Part shown: piece by piece, positions 55,496-63,788 of the stretch
Layout of the letters: every line of letters begins with the position of its first letter
Position numbering within the stretch: the first letter of the stretch is position 1
Source of the DNA: SYFY01 sp041752315
GTDB lineage: Bacteria; Pseudomonadota; Gammaproteobacteria; Pseudomonadales; Azotimanducaceae
Assembly (NCBI GenBank): GCA_041752315.1
Contig: JBGSHJ010000043.1
Span: forward strand, 32,756 to 96,755
Length of the DNA stretch: 64,000 nucleotides
Reading direction: 5' to 3'
The notes under the pieces: generated by a model
Seen by the model: the letters and a program-made list of their open reading frames with translations, nothing else
Databases searched by the model: none
What the model was told of the DNA's origin: nothing
Program-made: the position numbers and the translations under genes

Positions 55496-56758
55496 ATGAG
55501 CAAGTCCGGTCATCGGGGTGTGGACAGCACACCGCTGGAGGAGATCGATGTCAGCCGGCCGGATCTGTTCGGAACGGATACCTGGCGGCCCTGGTTCGCG
55601 AGGCTGAGACGGGAGGCGCCAGTTCACTATCTGGCAAACAGCGCAGTTGGTCCCTTCTGGTCCGTGAGCAGCCACGCGTTGATCAAACAGGTGGACACCT
55701 CCAACTCGGTCTTTTCTTCATCGTCCGAATACGGCGGAATCGCGATCGTCGATCCGCCGGTCGTCAAGGCAGGCGAGGTTCAGGGGCGGAGCTTCATCAC
55801 CATGGACGAGCCACAGCACATGCCGCAGCGCATGGCCGTCGCGCCTGCCGTGGCGCCAACGAATCTGGCTGAGCTGGAACCGCTCATCCGGGAGCGGGCA
55901 ATCGACATACTCGAAAACCTGCCTGTTGGCGAAACCTTCAACTGGGTGCAGGAAGTCTCTGTCGAGCTGACTGCAAGGATGCTTGCCACCCTGTTCGACT
56001 TTCCCTACGAGGAGCGGCGGAAACTGATCTACTGGTCGGATCTGACGACAGCGATTCCGGAAGTGACCGGCGACTACAGCATCGACCTGAAAAAGCGCTA
56101 CGAGGAACTCATGCAAGCTGGTGGCGCTTTCTACCAGCTTTGGGCGGCAAAAGCCGGGCAGGCGCCAAAATTCGATCTGATTTCGATGCTGCAGCACAAT
56201 CAAGCCACGGCGCGGATGCACGAGGATCCGGAGCAGTTTCTCGGCACCATCCTGCTCCTGATCGTAGGTGGCAACGATACGACCCGCAACAGCATCAGCG
56301 GTGGAGTCATGGCGCTCAACCGGTACCCGGACGAATATCAGAAGCTGCGCAACAACCCCGGGCTGATCCCCAATATGGTCTCCGAGATGATCCGCTGGCA
56401 GACACCGGTGATTCACATGCGCCGGACTGCGCTCCAGGACTATGAGCTTGGAGGCAAGCAGATCAGAAAGGGCGACAAGGTCGTGATGTGGTACCTCTCC
56501 GGCAATCATGACGAAACGGTGTTCGCCGATGCCGACAGGCTGATCATCGACCGTCCGAATGCCCGTGCTCATGTCGCGTTCGGTTTCGGCGTGCACCGCT
56601 GCATGGGTAACCGCCTGGCTGAAATGCAGCTGAGGGTTCTGTGGGAGGAGATTGTGAAACGCTTTCACACCGTGGAAGTGGTAGATGAGGTCGAACGGCT
56701 ACCCAACAACTTCATCCGGGGGATCAAGACTCTGCCGGTACGTCTGCATCCGATCTAA
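55496..56758 (+). CDS. Cytochrome P450
   Basis: 420-aa bacterial P450. The I-helix has GGNDTTRNSISGG (around 258), the ExxR is EMIR, and the haem loop is FGFGVHRCMGNRLAE (Cys around 368). The motif HxxCMGNRLAEMQ is common in CYP families that hydroxylate steroid, terpenoid or alkane substrates. No ferredoxin is next to it. ATG 55496 follows an intergenic gap of 271 bp. Confidence 0.95.
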   Translation: MSKSGHRGVDSTPLEEIDVSRPDLFGTDTWRPWFARLRREAPVHYLANSAVGPFWSVSSHALIKQVDTSNSVFSSSSEYGGIAIVDPPVVKAGEVQGRSFITMDEPQHMPQRMAVAPAVAPTNLAELEPLIRERAIDILENLPVGETFNWVQEVSVELTARMLATLFDFPYEERRKLIYWSDLTTAIPEVTGDYSIDLKKRYEELMQAGGAFYQLWAAKAGQAPKFDLISMLQHNQATARMHEDPEQFLGTILLLIVGGNDTTRNSISGGVMALNRYPDEYQKLRNNPGLIPNMVSEMIRWQTPVIHMRRTALQDYELGGKQIRKGDKVVMWYLSGNHDETVFADADRLIIDRPNARAHVAFGFGVHRCMGNRLAEMQLRVLWEEIVKRFHTVEVVDEVERLPNNFIRGIKTLPVRLHPI

Positions 56759-56760
56759 TC

Positions 56761-56856
56761 AACGAGGACTCACCTCGGAATCTACGAGGACACACCTCGA
56801 GCTTTGTAATCCAGGGAGAATCTACGAGGACACACCTCGAGCTTTGTAATCCAGGG
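56761..56856. repeat. Tandem repeat of hairpin units after the P450
   Basis: Two 38-bp identical blocks with 40-bp period (56779-56816 and 56819-56856) are preceded by a partial copy (56761-56777). Each contains CGAGGACACACCTCG, which folds into a five-pair stem. They may act as terminators for the P450 transcript. Confidence 0.8.
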
Positions 56857-56896
56857 CGCACGTCCGCTCGGGCGTTCCCGCACCTTCCCGCACCCA

Positions 56897-57520
56897 CTAC
56901 AACCCGACCAGATCCTCGTCGGTGAAGCTGCTGGCCGGTGTTGCCCCATCGCCGCGCGTGCCGTTGCCACCCTCGGAGAGGGTGTCGAGCCCGCTCATGA
57001 CCTCGTCATGCGAGCGGGTGACCAGGCTGGTGCCACGCAGGGCATCCTCGATTTCCTGCTTCAGCACGAGGATGACAATGCGCCGGTTCGACGGATCTGC
57101 CGGCTGGTCGGCCAGACGGGGCACGGAGTCCCCCATGCCCTGCACGGTCAGGATCTTCGGTTCGGGATACTTGCCCCCGAGCAGTGCGCGACGCGCACTG
57201 TTGGCACGATCCGCGGAGAGTTCCCAGTTGGTGTAGCTGGCCCCCCGGCTGTAGGGCACCGCGTCGGTATGGCCATTGATACTCAGTTTGTTCGGTACCG
57301 CGTTCAGACGTGGCGCGAGGGCGTTCAGCACCTCGGTGGCATAACTTTGCAGGGTCGGTGAGCCGAGGGCGAACATCGGCCGGTTCTGTTTATCGACGAT
57401 CTGGATGCGCAGACCCAGGGCGGTCTGGTCGATGAGGATCTGATCCCGCAGCTGGAGGAACACGGAGTTGTCCTTGCGCAGTTTCTCGAACGCATGGCGG
57501 GAAAGCCGTTCGTCTACCAC
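56897..57520 (-). pseudogene. motB: MotB-like OmpA-domain protein, N-terminally truncated
   Basis: 207 aa in frame. The OmpA/MotB peptidoglycan-binding domain shows NGHTDAVPYSRGASYTNWEL and SADRANSARRALL, NRRIVILVL and an acidic C-terminal tail ending FTDEDLVGL. The N-terminal membrane helix and plug region are missing; the 5' end runs into the flavoprotein remnant near 57520. The motA partner is not seen. Probably a rearranged fragment, although the domain itself is intact. Confidence 0.82.
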
Positions 57521-57763
57521 GTGAATTCGCGGGTCCTGAAGGTTGATGGCCAGTCAGCGACCCTGCAAAGCATTCACGGTGGCGAAACGAAGACAATCAA
57601 TGCCGACCAGGTGGTTTTTGTGTCGCTCAACAAACCCAGGGATGAACTGGTTTCAGCACTCGAATCAGCGTCCATCCCATACACCCTTGTGGGCGATGTC
57701 CGAACGCCTCTGTTCCTGGTCTCCGCGGTGGCGCAAGGCAATGAGGCTGGGCGAATCATTTAG
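57520..57763 (+). pseudogene. C-terminal remnant of an FAD/NADH:flavin oxidoreductase (old-yellow-enzyme type)
   Basis: The plus frame reads HVNSRVLKVDGQSATLQSIH, GGETKTINADQVVFVSLNKP, YTLVGDVRTPLFLVSAVAQ and GNEAGRII. These match the second half of the C-terminal Rossmann-type domain in 2,4-dienoyl-CoA reductase/trimethylamine-dehydrogenase-like proteins. Upstream, the same frame runs antisense to motB, so the protein is cut near 57520. Confidence 0.7.
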
Positions 57764-57821
57764 GGAAGATGTGGTGCGCTGGATCTTCCTGAGTGGTGCA
57801 GGGATACACCATCAATAGCGC

Positions 57822-57911
57822 AGCGGCTGGCTCGAACACGGGTTTGAGCGCGTGAAGTGCAACGGTTGTCGCCACGAGCGCCTGGTGGCTTTCTCCCGCA
57901 AACGTCGAGGC
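57822..57911 (+). pseudogene. IS91-family transposase N-terminal remnant
   Basis: SGWLEHGFERVKCNGCRHER and LVAFSRKRRG match the zinc-binding N-terminal segment of IS91-type transposases, with a stop just upstream and no catalytic part. The Zn cysteines CNGC are kept. Confidence 0.65.
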
Positions 57912-57966
57912 GGCAAACCCACACATCTACAGTCTGACGGCCGCTTCTTCCGTAACAGGACGGCGT

Positions 57967-58179
57967 TCATCCTGAAGCGATACGCCCGGTGAGATCGATT
58001 TCGAATGCGCGCTTCAAGCGCTGCGCCCAGGTGAGCTTCCCTATCTCTTCGCCGAACACCGACAAACTCTCGGCAACAGACCCGTTATATTCACTATTCT
58101 CCGGCACCGTCGTGCAACAGTAGTGCAGCCCAAACTCTGACTCTACGCGGACCGTGTTTCCTACCAATTCGCTTGTCAA
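57967..58179 (-). pseudogene. Short frame with IS91-like C-terminal motif
   Basis: 70 codons; the later part GKLTWAQRLKRAFEIDL resembles the WAQRLKRVFxID segment near the end of IS91-family transposases. It is adjacent to the opposite-strand IS91 N-terminal relic, so both may derive from one disrupted element. It also contains the 49-bp repeat shared with 62840. Confidence 0.45.
58036..58084. repeat. 49-bp direct repeat, left copy
   Basis: This copy matches 62840-62888 at 43 of 49 positions, in the same orientation. Similarity continues past it (58082-58115 against 63026-63055), but in the right copy the two parts are separated by about 137 bp. The repeats bracket the cytochrome and ATPase genes. 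Confidence 0.7.
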
Positions 58180-58218
58180 ACCAAGGAATTCTTCAGCGAC
58201 CAGCCAATGCCACCCGAC

Positions 58219-58944
58219 TCAGTCGCGCTCGCGCCCCTCGCGAGAACCTGGTTCATCAGCTTCCTCGCTTGCGCTGCGGTGACACTCCACGCAGTCGTCA
58301 AAATCACGAATACCCTCTTCGAGATGCTCCGCGCGGATTGCATCCTGTCTATGCGCATGGCATCCGTAACAGGTATAACGGTTGTAGTCGAATTCAATGT
58401 GGCACGTCTTGCAGGCCGCGTCATGATCGTGATCCAGGACGAACAACGTGTCGTGCTCGAATGTCGCAGGCTCCCACCTTTGTTGGCTGTGGCACTGCCC
58501 GCAATTGACGCTGAGGTTCCGATGGAGTTCGTCGCCGGGTGCAGTGTGGCAGGAGCCACAGCGATCTCGCGATGTGCTTCGCAGCAGTTCGTGCGAGAAC
58601 GTTTTCTGACCACGTCGATTGAGCTGCAGTCCCTGATGTTCGCTATGACACTCGATGCAATTGGCTTCGATCAGATCCTGGTGGAACGACGTCTGCACAG
58701 CCGGTTGTGCCAGAGCTGCACCTTTGGTCGAGCGCAATCCGATGTCAGACACCGTGTGGCATGCGATACAGCGTTCGGAGGGCGCGCCACGCAAAGGTAC
58801 GTGGCAAGTGAAGCAGTCCGTGGTCAGTTCGACGTGCGCCAGCGTGAGTGGACCCGGGCTCACCATCAGGTGAGGATATGCAAACGTCAACACGATCACC
58901 AACGACAACACGATGGTGAGGCCAAGCAGAATCCAGCGCCGCAT
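58219..58944 (-). CDS. Octaheme c-type cytochrome
   Basis: 241 aa from ATG 58944, whose ATG shares a base with the cytochrome b stop (TGATG). One N-terminal signal-anchor helix (ILLGLTIVLSLVIVLTF) is followed by a periplasmic domain with eight CxxCH motifs: CFTCH, CIACH, CIECH, CGSCH, CGQCH, CKTCH, CYGCH and CVECH. Extra histidines can provide distal ligands. The size and spacing resemble NrfH/cytochrome c3-like and 'cytochrome c family' electron carriers rather than nitrite reductase. Paired with the membrane cytochrome b, it probably accepts electrons from quinol or donates them to it. The final acceptor is unknown. Confidence 0.9.
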   Translation of the reverse strand: MRRWILLGLTIVLSLVIVLTFAYPHLMVSPGPLTLAHVELTTDCFTCHVPLRGAPSERCIACHTVSDIGLRSTKGAALAQPAVQTSFHQDLIEANCIECHSEHQGLQLNRRGQKTFSHELLRSTSRDRCGSCHTAPGDELHRNLSVNCGQCHSQQRWEPATFEHDTLFVLDHDHDAACKTCHIEFDYNRYTCYGCHAHRQDAIRAEHLEEGIRDFDDCVECHRSASEEADEPGSREGRERD

Positions 58945-59522
58945 CACTTCCAGCCCCAGAACAGAAACACGCTGACGATATGTGCTACCGCGAGTACCGC
59001 GAACGCGAGCGTGATCGGGAAGTGGACCACGCGCCACTGCTTGACCACGGCGACTGTCAGGCTGTCCCAGTACAAGCGTTCGTTGATCTGCTCCGTCGAG
59101 AGCCCTTCTGCGTGCATTCCCTGCCGCGTTTGCTGCAACCGTGTACGCGCGCGCTGCAGCAGGTACTTGCCGGTCAATCCGCTCCCCACATTGACCAGCA
59201 TGGCGCCGACGGCCAACCAGGCCAGCACGGCATTGAAGTGAATACCGGCATGCACCAGCACCAATAGCGAACCAGACCAGGCCATGCGCTCGTGCAGATG
59301 CTGCAGCTTCAAAGGATTCCCTGACTGCATGAGCTTGCGTTTGCGCAGCGAATAGCCGAACGAACCCAGTATGAGCAGCGTTCCGGGAATACCCAGATAA
59401 CGACCGACCCAAACGACATTGAACACATGCAACAGAGCGTCGGCGAGCAATGCCGCCAATACCAGCGCAACGAGAGACAGCAGAAACGGCAGAACTTCGC
59501 GGTTCAGCACACTACCCTTCAA
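58944..59522 (-). CDS. Membrane cytochrome b-type subunit
   Basis: 192 aa from TTG 59522 (AGGAG just upstream; GTG 59510 is an alternative). Four helices: VLPFLLSLVALVLAALLADAL, GRYLGIPGTLLILGSFGY, MAWSGSLLVLVHAGIHFNAV with His residues, and RVVHFPITLAFAVLAVAHIV with His residues. The paired His in two helices suit b-type haem binding, as in cytochrome b561/DUF4405-like proteins. Translationally coupled to the octaheme gene, so the two likely form a quinone/cytochrome c electron-transfer complex. Confidence 0.8.
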   Translation of the reverse strand: MKGSVLNREVLPFLLSLVALVLAALLADALLHVFNVVWVGRYLGIPGTLLILGSFGYSLRKRKLMQSGNPLKLQHLHERMAWSGSLLVLVHAGIHFNAVLAWLAVGAMLVNVGSGLTGKYLLQRARTRLQQTRQGMHAEGLSTEQINERLYWDSLTVAVVKQWRVVHFPITLAFAVLAVAHIVSVFLFWGWK

Positions 59523-60017
59523 GCCGCTCCTCCTCGAATTGGATATGGAAATCGGTCTAGGCGAACCAGACTTCGCAGCAATTGTTCACTTCTGCAGGAA
59601 AAACCTGAAGGGTGCACCACGTATTCGTCTTTTATTCCCACCAGCCAGGCAACTACGGTCTGTACGGTGGCACACGTATCACCTTCGCCCCTTATCCGGT
59701 TCGTTGTTTTGGGTAACGAAAATGGCACTCCAGCACTACGACCAGACTGCAGGAAACGATTCTTCTCTGAAATACGTGGAGCCCACATCGACGTCATTGT
59801 CAAATCAGATGTGAACCGACGCCATGATCGCGATTGATTGCATGGTCATGCTGCACCACCGCGAGGTACCATGCAGCGAATACCATGCAGTGGTTTCAAT
59901 GGCAGAAGAATATCCAGCGATGCCAGCAATGGATGACGGCGACGCTGACGACCGCGTCGAGGCGAAGCTCGTACAGGCGCCATCCAACGACCTGCTAGAC
60001 GCTACCGTCGAACCAAT
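59523..60017. other. Gene-free stretch between divergent cytochrome and ATPase genes
   Basis: About 495 bp. A doubled TACCATGCAG occurs near 59870. Several weak frames cross it but none has a ribosome site or protein-like pattern. It probably holds the promoters of both directions. Confidence 0.5.
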
Positions 60018-62588
60018 ATGGGTCGCCCAGTGAGCGATTCTTCGCAATTCAATGGTGGGCTCAGCGAGGAGGAGGCGCGGGCGCGGTTGACTGCAGAAGG
60101 ATACAACGAGCTGCCGCGGTCGAACCGGCGCACGGCGTTCAGAATCGTGCTCGAAGTACTGCGTGAGCCGATGCTGGCGTTACTCCTTGGCGGCGGCACG
60201 ATCTACCTTCTGCTGGGCGACCTCAAGGACGCGCTGATTCTGCTCGCCTTCGCGCTGATGGCCATAGCGATCACTGTCATTCAGGAAACGCGCACCGAAC
60301 GGGTGTTGGAGGCGCTGCGCGACCTGACCAGTCCCCGTGCATTGGTGATTCGCGACGGCACGCGCAAACGAATTGCGGGGCGCGAGGTCGTGCGCGGCGA
60401 CATCGTCGAGCTCGTCGAGGGCGATCGCGTCCCGGCCGATGCGGTTCTTGTTCGCAGTCACGATGTGCAGACCGATGAATCGCTGCTGACGGGTGAGTCT
60501 GTACCGGTACGCAAGATTGCGCGTCGGGATGACGTTGTGTCGAACGAGCGCCAGCCCGGTGGCGATGACTTGCCGTATGTATTTGCTGGTTCCTTGCTGG
60601 TGCGTGGGACCGGAGTCGGCGAAGTGATCGCCATCGGCGCGCACAGCGAAATCGGCAAGATTGGCCAGTCGCTGAGTTCGATGGAGACCGAATCGCCACG
60701 GTTGCAGGTGCAGACGCGTCGAATCGTCAGGCTGTTCGGTGCAGTAGGTGCCGTGGTGAGTGTCCTCGCGGTACTGCTCTATGGCGCGTTGCGCGGCGGA
60801 TGGTTTGATGCACTGCTCGCCGGAATTGCGCTTGGCATGTCGATGCTGCCTCAAGAGTTCCCGGTGGTGCTGACCGTGTTCATGGCCATGGGCGCCTGGC
60901 GCATCTCCGCGGCACGCGTGCTGACCCGGCGCGCCGCCGCGATCGAAACACTCGGCTCTGCAACAGTGTTGTGCACCGACAAGACCGGCACGCTGACCGA
61001 GAATCGAATGTCAATTGCCGAGCTTCGACTGAAAGGCGGCGCAATCTTCCGGCCCAGCGAAGCCGTCGGCGGGACGATGCCGGAAGACTTTCATAGCCTC
61101 GTCGAATTCGGGATGCTCGCGAGTGCACGAGAGCCGGTCGATCCGATGGAAAAGGCGTTCGCCGAGCTCGGTGGAAAACTGTTGGCGGAAACCGAGCATC
61201 TGCACGGTCCCGATTGGAAGATTCAGCAGGCGTATGGACTTCGCCCCGGGTTGCTGGCGATGTCGCAGGTGTGGCGCGCATCTGATGGCCGGGAAGAATT
61301 CGTGATCGCTGCCAAGGGAGCACCAGAGGCAATCGTCGATCTCTGCCACCTCGATGCAGACGACGTTGCGACGTTGACGGTCGCCGCCGAAGCAATGGCT
61401 ACCGAAGGGTTGCGCGTGTTGGGCGTCGCGCGCGCGTCGTTCATGGGATCTGTGTGGCCAGGTTCGCAGCACGATTTCGAATTCGAGTTTCTGGGGCTGG
61501 TCGGGCTCGCCGATCCACTTCGGCCGAGCGTACTGGAAGCAATCAGAGAATGTCGAAGCGCTGGAATCAAAGTGGTGATGATCACCGGCGACTATCCCGC
61601 GACAGCGAGAGCGATCGGGCGTCAAGCGGGCCTGGACGCCGACGATCTCATGACCGGCGAAGAACTGGTCAAGTTGACCGATGCGCAGGTGATGCAACGC
61701 GTGCGAACAGTGGACATCTTCGCGCGGATCATGCCAGAGCAGAAGCTGCGGATCGTCAACGCACTGAAATCGGTCGGCGAGGTCGTCGCGATGACCGGCG
61801 ACGGAGTCAACGACGCACCGTCGTTGAAAGCCGCGCACATTGGTATTGCGATGGGCGGGCGCGGCACCGACGTGGCGCGCGAGGCGTCGTCCATCGTGTT
61901 GCTCGACGATGACTTCGGCTCGATCGTCAAATCCGTACGACTTGGCCGGCGGATCTACGACAACCTGCGCAAGGCTATGGGCTTCATCTTTGCGGTGCAT
62001 GTGCCGATCGCCGGTCTCGCGCTGCTACCGCTGTTGTTCGGCTTGCCGATCGTGTTGGGACCGATCCACATTGCGTTTCTCGAGATGGTGATCGATCCGG
62101 TGTGTTCACTAGTGTTCGAGGCTGAGACCGAGGAAGACGACGTGATGCGGCGACCACCCCGATCCCCGAATCAACCATTGTTCTCCCGATCTCTGATTGG
62201 TTGGAGTGTTGTGCAGGGGACACTGGTTTTTGCACTGGTTGCCACGATCTTCGTCACGGCGTCGCTCCGGGGCATGCCCGAACCGGAAGTTCGTGCCCTG
62301 ACATTCTTCTCTTTGGTTTTCACAATTGTTAGCCTGATCTTCGTCAATCGCTCCTTTAGCGCGTCGTTGGTGACGGCGCTGTTGCGTCCGAACCGCGCTT
62401 TGGTATGGGTACTGATCAGCGTATCGACGATCCTGTGTCTGACGCTGCTATGGCCGCCCGCGAGCGGACTGCTCGGCTTCGGGCCATTGCACCAGGGCGA
62501 TCTGCTGTTGACGCTCAGCGCCGGCGCCGTTGTGCTGATTTCTCTCGAACTCCTGAAGCCACTCTGGCGCCGCCGACTACTATCGTAA
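60018..62588 (+). CDS. P2-type cation-transporting ATPase
   Basis: 856 aa. The N-terminal cation-ATPase domain begins GLSEEEARARLTAEGYNELP. The phosphatase motif is LLTGES (around 158), the phosphorylation site is LCTDKTGTLTEN (around 321), and the hinge is MTGDGVNDAPSLKAAH (around 592). TM4 has LPQEFPVVLT in place of PEGLP, and TM6 has EMVIDPVCSLVFEAE. The PxEFP variant is frequent in bacterial type II pumps annotated as calcium or cation ATPases. The ion is unproven. ATG 60018 or GTG 60030 could be the start. Confidence 0.93.
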   Translation: MGRPVSDSSQFNGGLSEEEARARLTAEGYNELPRSNRRTAFRIVLEVLREPMLALLLGGGTIYLLLGDLKDALILLAFALMAIAITVIQETRTERVLEALRDLTSPRALVIRDGTRKRIAGREVVRGDIVELVEGDRVPADAVLVRSHDVQTDESLLTGESVPVRKIARRDDVVSNERQPGGDDLPYVFAGSLLVRGTGVGEVIAIGAHSEIGKIGQSLSSMETESPRLQVQTRRIVRLFGAVGAVVSVLAVLLYGALRGGWFDALLAGIALGMSMLPQEFPVVLTVFMAMGAWRISAARVLTRRAAAIETLGSATVLCTDKTGTLTENRMSIAELRLKGGAIFRPSEAVGGTMPEDFHSLVEFGMLASAREPVDPMEKAFAELGGKLLAETEHLHGPDWKIQQAYGLRPGLLAMSQVWRASDGREEFVIAAKGAPEAIVDLCHLDADDVATLTVAAEAMATEGLRVLGVARASFMGSVWPGSQHDFEFEFLGLVGLADPLRPSVLEAIRECRSAGIKVVMITGDYPATARAIGRQAGLDADDLMTGEELVKLTDAQVMQRVRTVDIFARIMPEQKLRIVNALKSVGEVVAMTGDGVNDAPSLKAAHIGIAMGGRGTDVAREASSIVLLDDDFGSIVKSVRLGRRIYDNLRKAMGFIFAVHVPIAGLALLPLLFGLPIVLGPIHIAFLEMVIDPVCSLVFEAETEEDDVMRRPPRSPNQPLFSRSLIGWSVVQGTLVFALVATIFVTASLRGMPEPEVRALTFFSLVFTIVSLIFVNRSFSASLVTALLRPNRALVWVLISVSTILCLTLLWPPASGLLGFGPLHQGDLLLTLSAGAVVLISLELLKPLWRRRLLS

Positions 62589-62601
62589 CGTGCGGTGAGG
62601 C

Positions 62602-62705
62602 GTGTATATACCTCGATGAAATTGCCGTCGCTATCCTCGAGCCACAGCTCGTGAGCTCGTGCAGCGGTGTGCGTTTCCAGGTCGTACTCGTCTACTACGC
62701 CGGGT
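62602..62705 (-). pseudogene. Glyoxalase/VOC family C-terminal remnant
   Basis: The minus frame reads VVDEYDLETHTAARAHELWL and EDSDGNFIEVYT, the last strands of a vicinal-oxygen-chelate protein (H/ELWLxDPDGNxIEVY with the terminal Glu ligand). No upstream two-thirds is present. Confidence 0.6.
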
Positions 62706-63137
62706 GGTGAGCTTGCCCAGGCCTTTGCGTCTGCTGTTCGCCTGGCAGCCCGTCTGCAGGACCCCGCAGAACCTCATGCCGACACCGCCGATGAACCCAC
62801 CGCACCGCAGACCTGGGCACGCCGAGCCCCACCCGAATCTTCCCCATCTCTTCACCGAACGTTGACAAGCTCTCGGCAACAGACCCGCCCGTGCATACCA
62901 TTCCCCGACTAACCGAATCCCCATTCCCCGCTTCCGTCAACAACCCCATTGCGCGTACGCCAACAACGAGCACTCCAATGAAGGGGTACCCTTGCCACAC
63001 CGACCAGCCACGACCATGGAAAGATCCGTTGTATTCACTATCCTCAGGGTCGTGCGTGAAAGCCCCTGGCTGTTCGCGTTTCATATGGATGCAATGATGA
63101 CGTTAAACCGAAGCTTGGAAACCAAGGCCCAGAAACG
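62706..63137. other. Repeat-containing gene-free stretch
   Basis: No gene supported. It holds the right copy of the 49-bp repeat (62840-62888), a 137-bp segment absent from the left copy, and the continuation of repeat similarity at 63026-63055. Confidence 0.5.
62840..62888. repeat. 49-bp direct repeat, right copy
   Basis: Partner of 58036-58084 (43 of 49 identical, same orientation), ending before the beta-lactamase-fold gene. With the left copy it encloses the cytochrome/ATPase genes. Confidence 0.7.
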
Positions 63138-63788
63138 ATGATCCACCTCGAACAGCATACTGCAGCGGGCACACTAAGGGGTTCTTACGCCCCCGTATTC
63201 AAAGGCGTCGTCGATGCATTCATACGCAACTTCGAAGTGAACGGCGAAATCGGCGTATCGCTGTGCGTTACTCGCGATGGCGACACCGTGGTTGATGTAT
63301 GGGGTGGTGTTGCGGACGTCGCAACCGAGGCGTCCTGGCAGCACGACACGGTCTGTGTGGTCTTCTCGAGTACCAAAGGCGCGGTTGCACTGGCAGCACA
63401 CACGCTGGTCGCCAGCGGCGAACTCGATCTTGACGCAGAAGTCAGTCGTTACTGGCCGGAATTCGCAAGCAACGGCAAGGAAGAGGCGACGGTGCGCATG
63501 ATGCTGGATCACTCCGTGGGTGTCCCTGCCCTGCGCGAGAAGCTCGAGGACAAAGGCTGCTGCGACTGGGACTACATGGTGGACCGTATACAGCGGGAGG
63601 CACCGTTCTGGAAACCCGGGACACGCAATGGCTACCACATGGCGAACTTCGGCTGGACTGTCGGTGAGTTGATCTGCCGCGTATCGGGTCAATCGGAGGA
63701 TGAGGATAGGAAGGATAACGGGTGTTTTCTCGCTGATCACGAAGTATTGGCTGAGGCGATAGTTTGGGCGGCGATCTGCGATGTGTAG
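63138..63788 (+). pseudogene. Serine beta-lactamase-fold esterase, C-terminally truncated
   Basis: The first 185 residues match class-C beta-lactamase/EstB-like hydrolases: GVVDAFIRNFEVNGEIGVSL, DTVVDVWGGVAD, SxxK motif in VVFSSTKGAVALA (around 72), RMMLDHSVGVPALRE and NGYHMANFGWTVGELICRV. The frame then departs into unrelated sequence (GQSEDEDRKDNG) and ends at TAG 63788. About half of the usual 380 aa is missing, so the product is unlikely to fold. Confidence 0.8.

Noticed and set aside
59519..59803. 94-codon minus frame upstream of cytochrome b
   Set aside because: Arg/Ser-rich composition and no recognised features; the cytochrome b start is better explained at 59522.
59824..60033. 69-codon plus frame before the ATPase
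   Set aside because: No ribosome site or family; overlaps the ATPase start in another frame.
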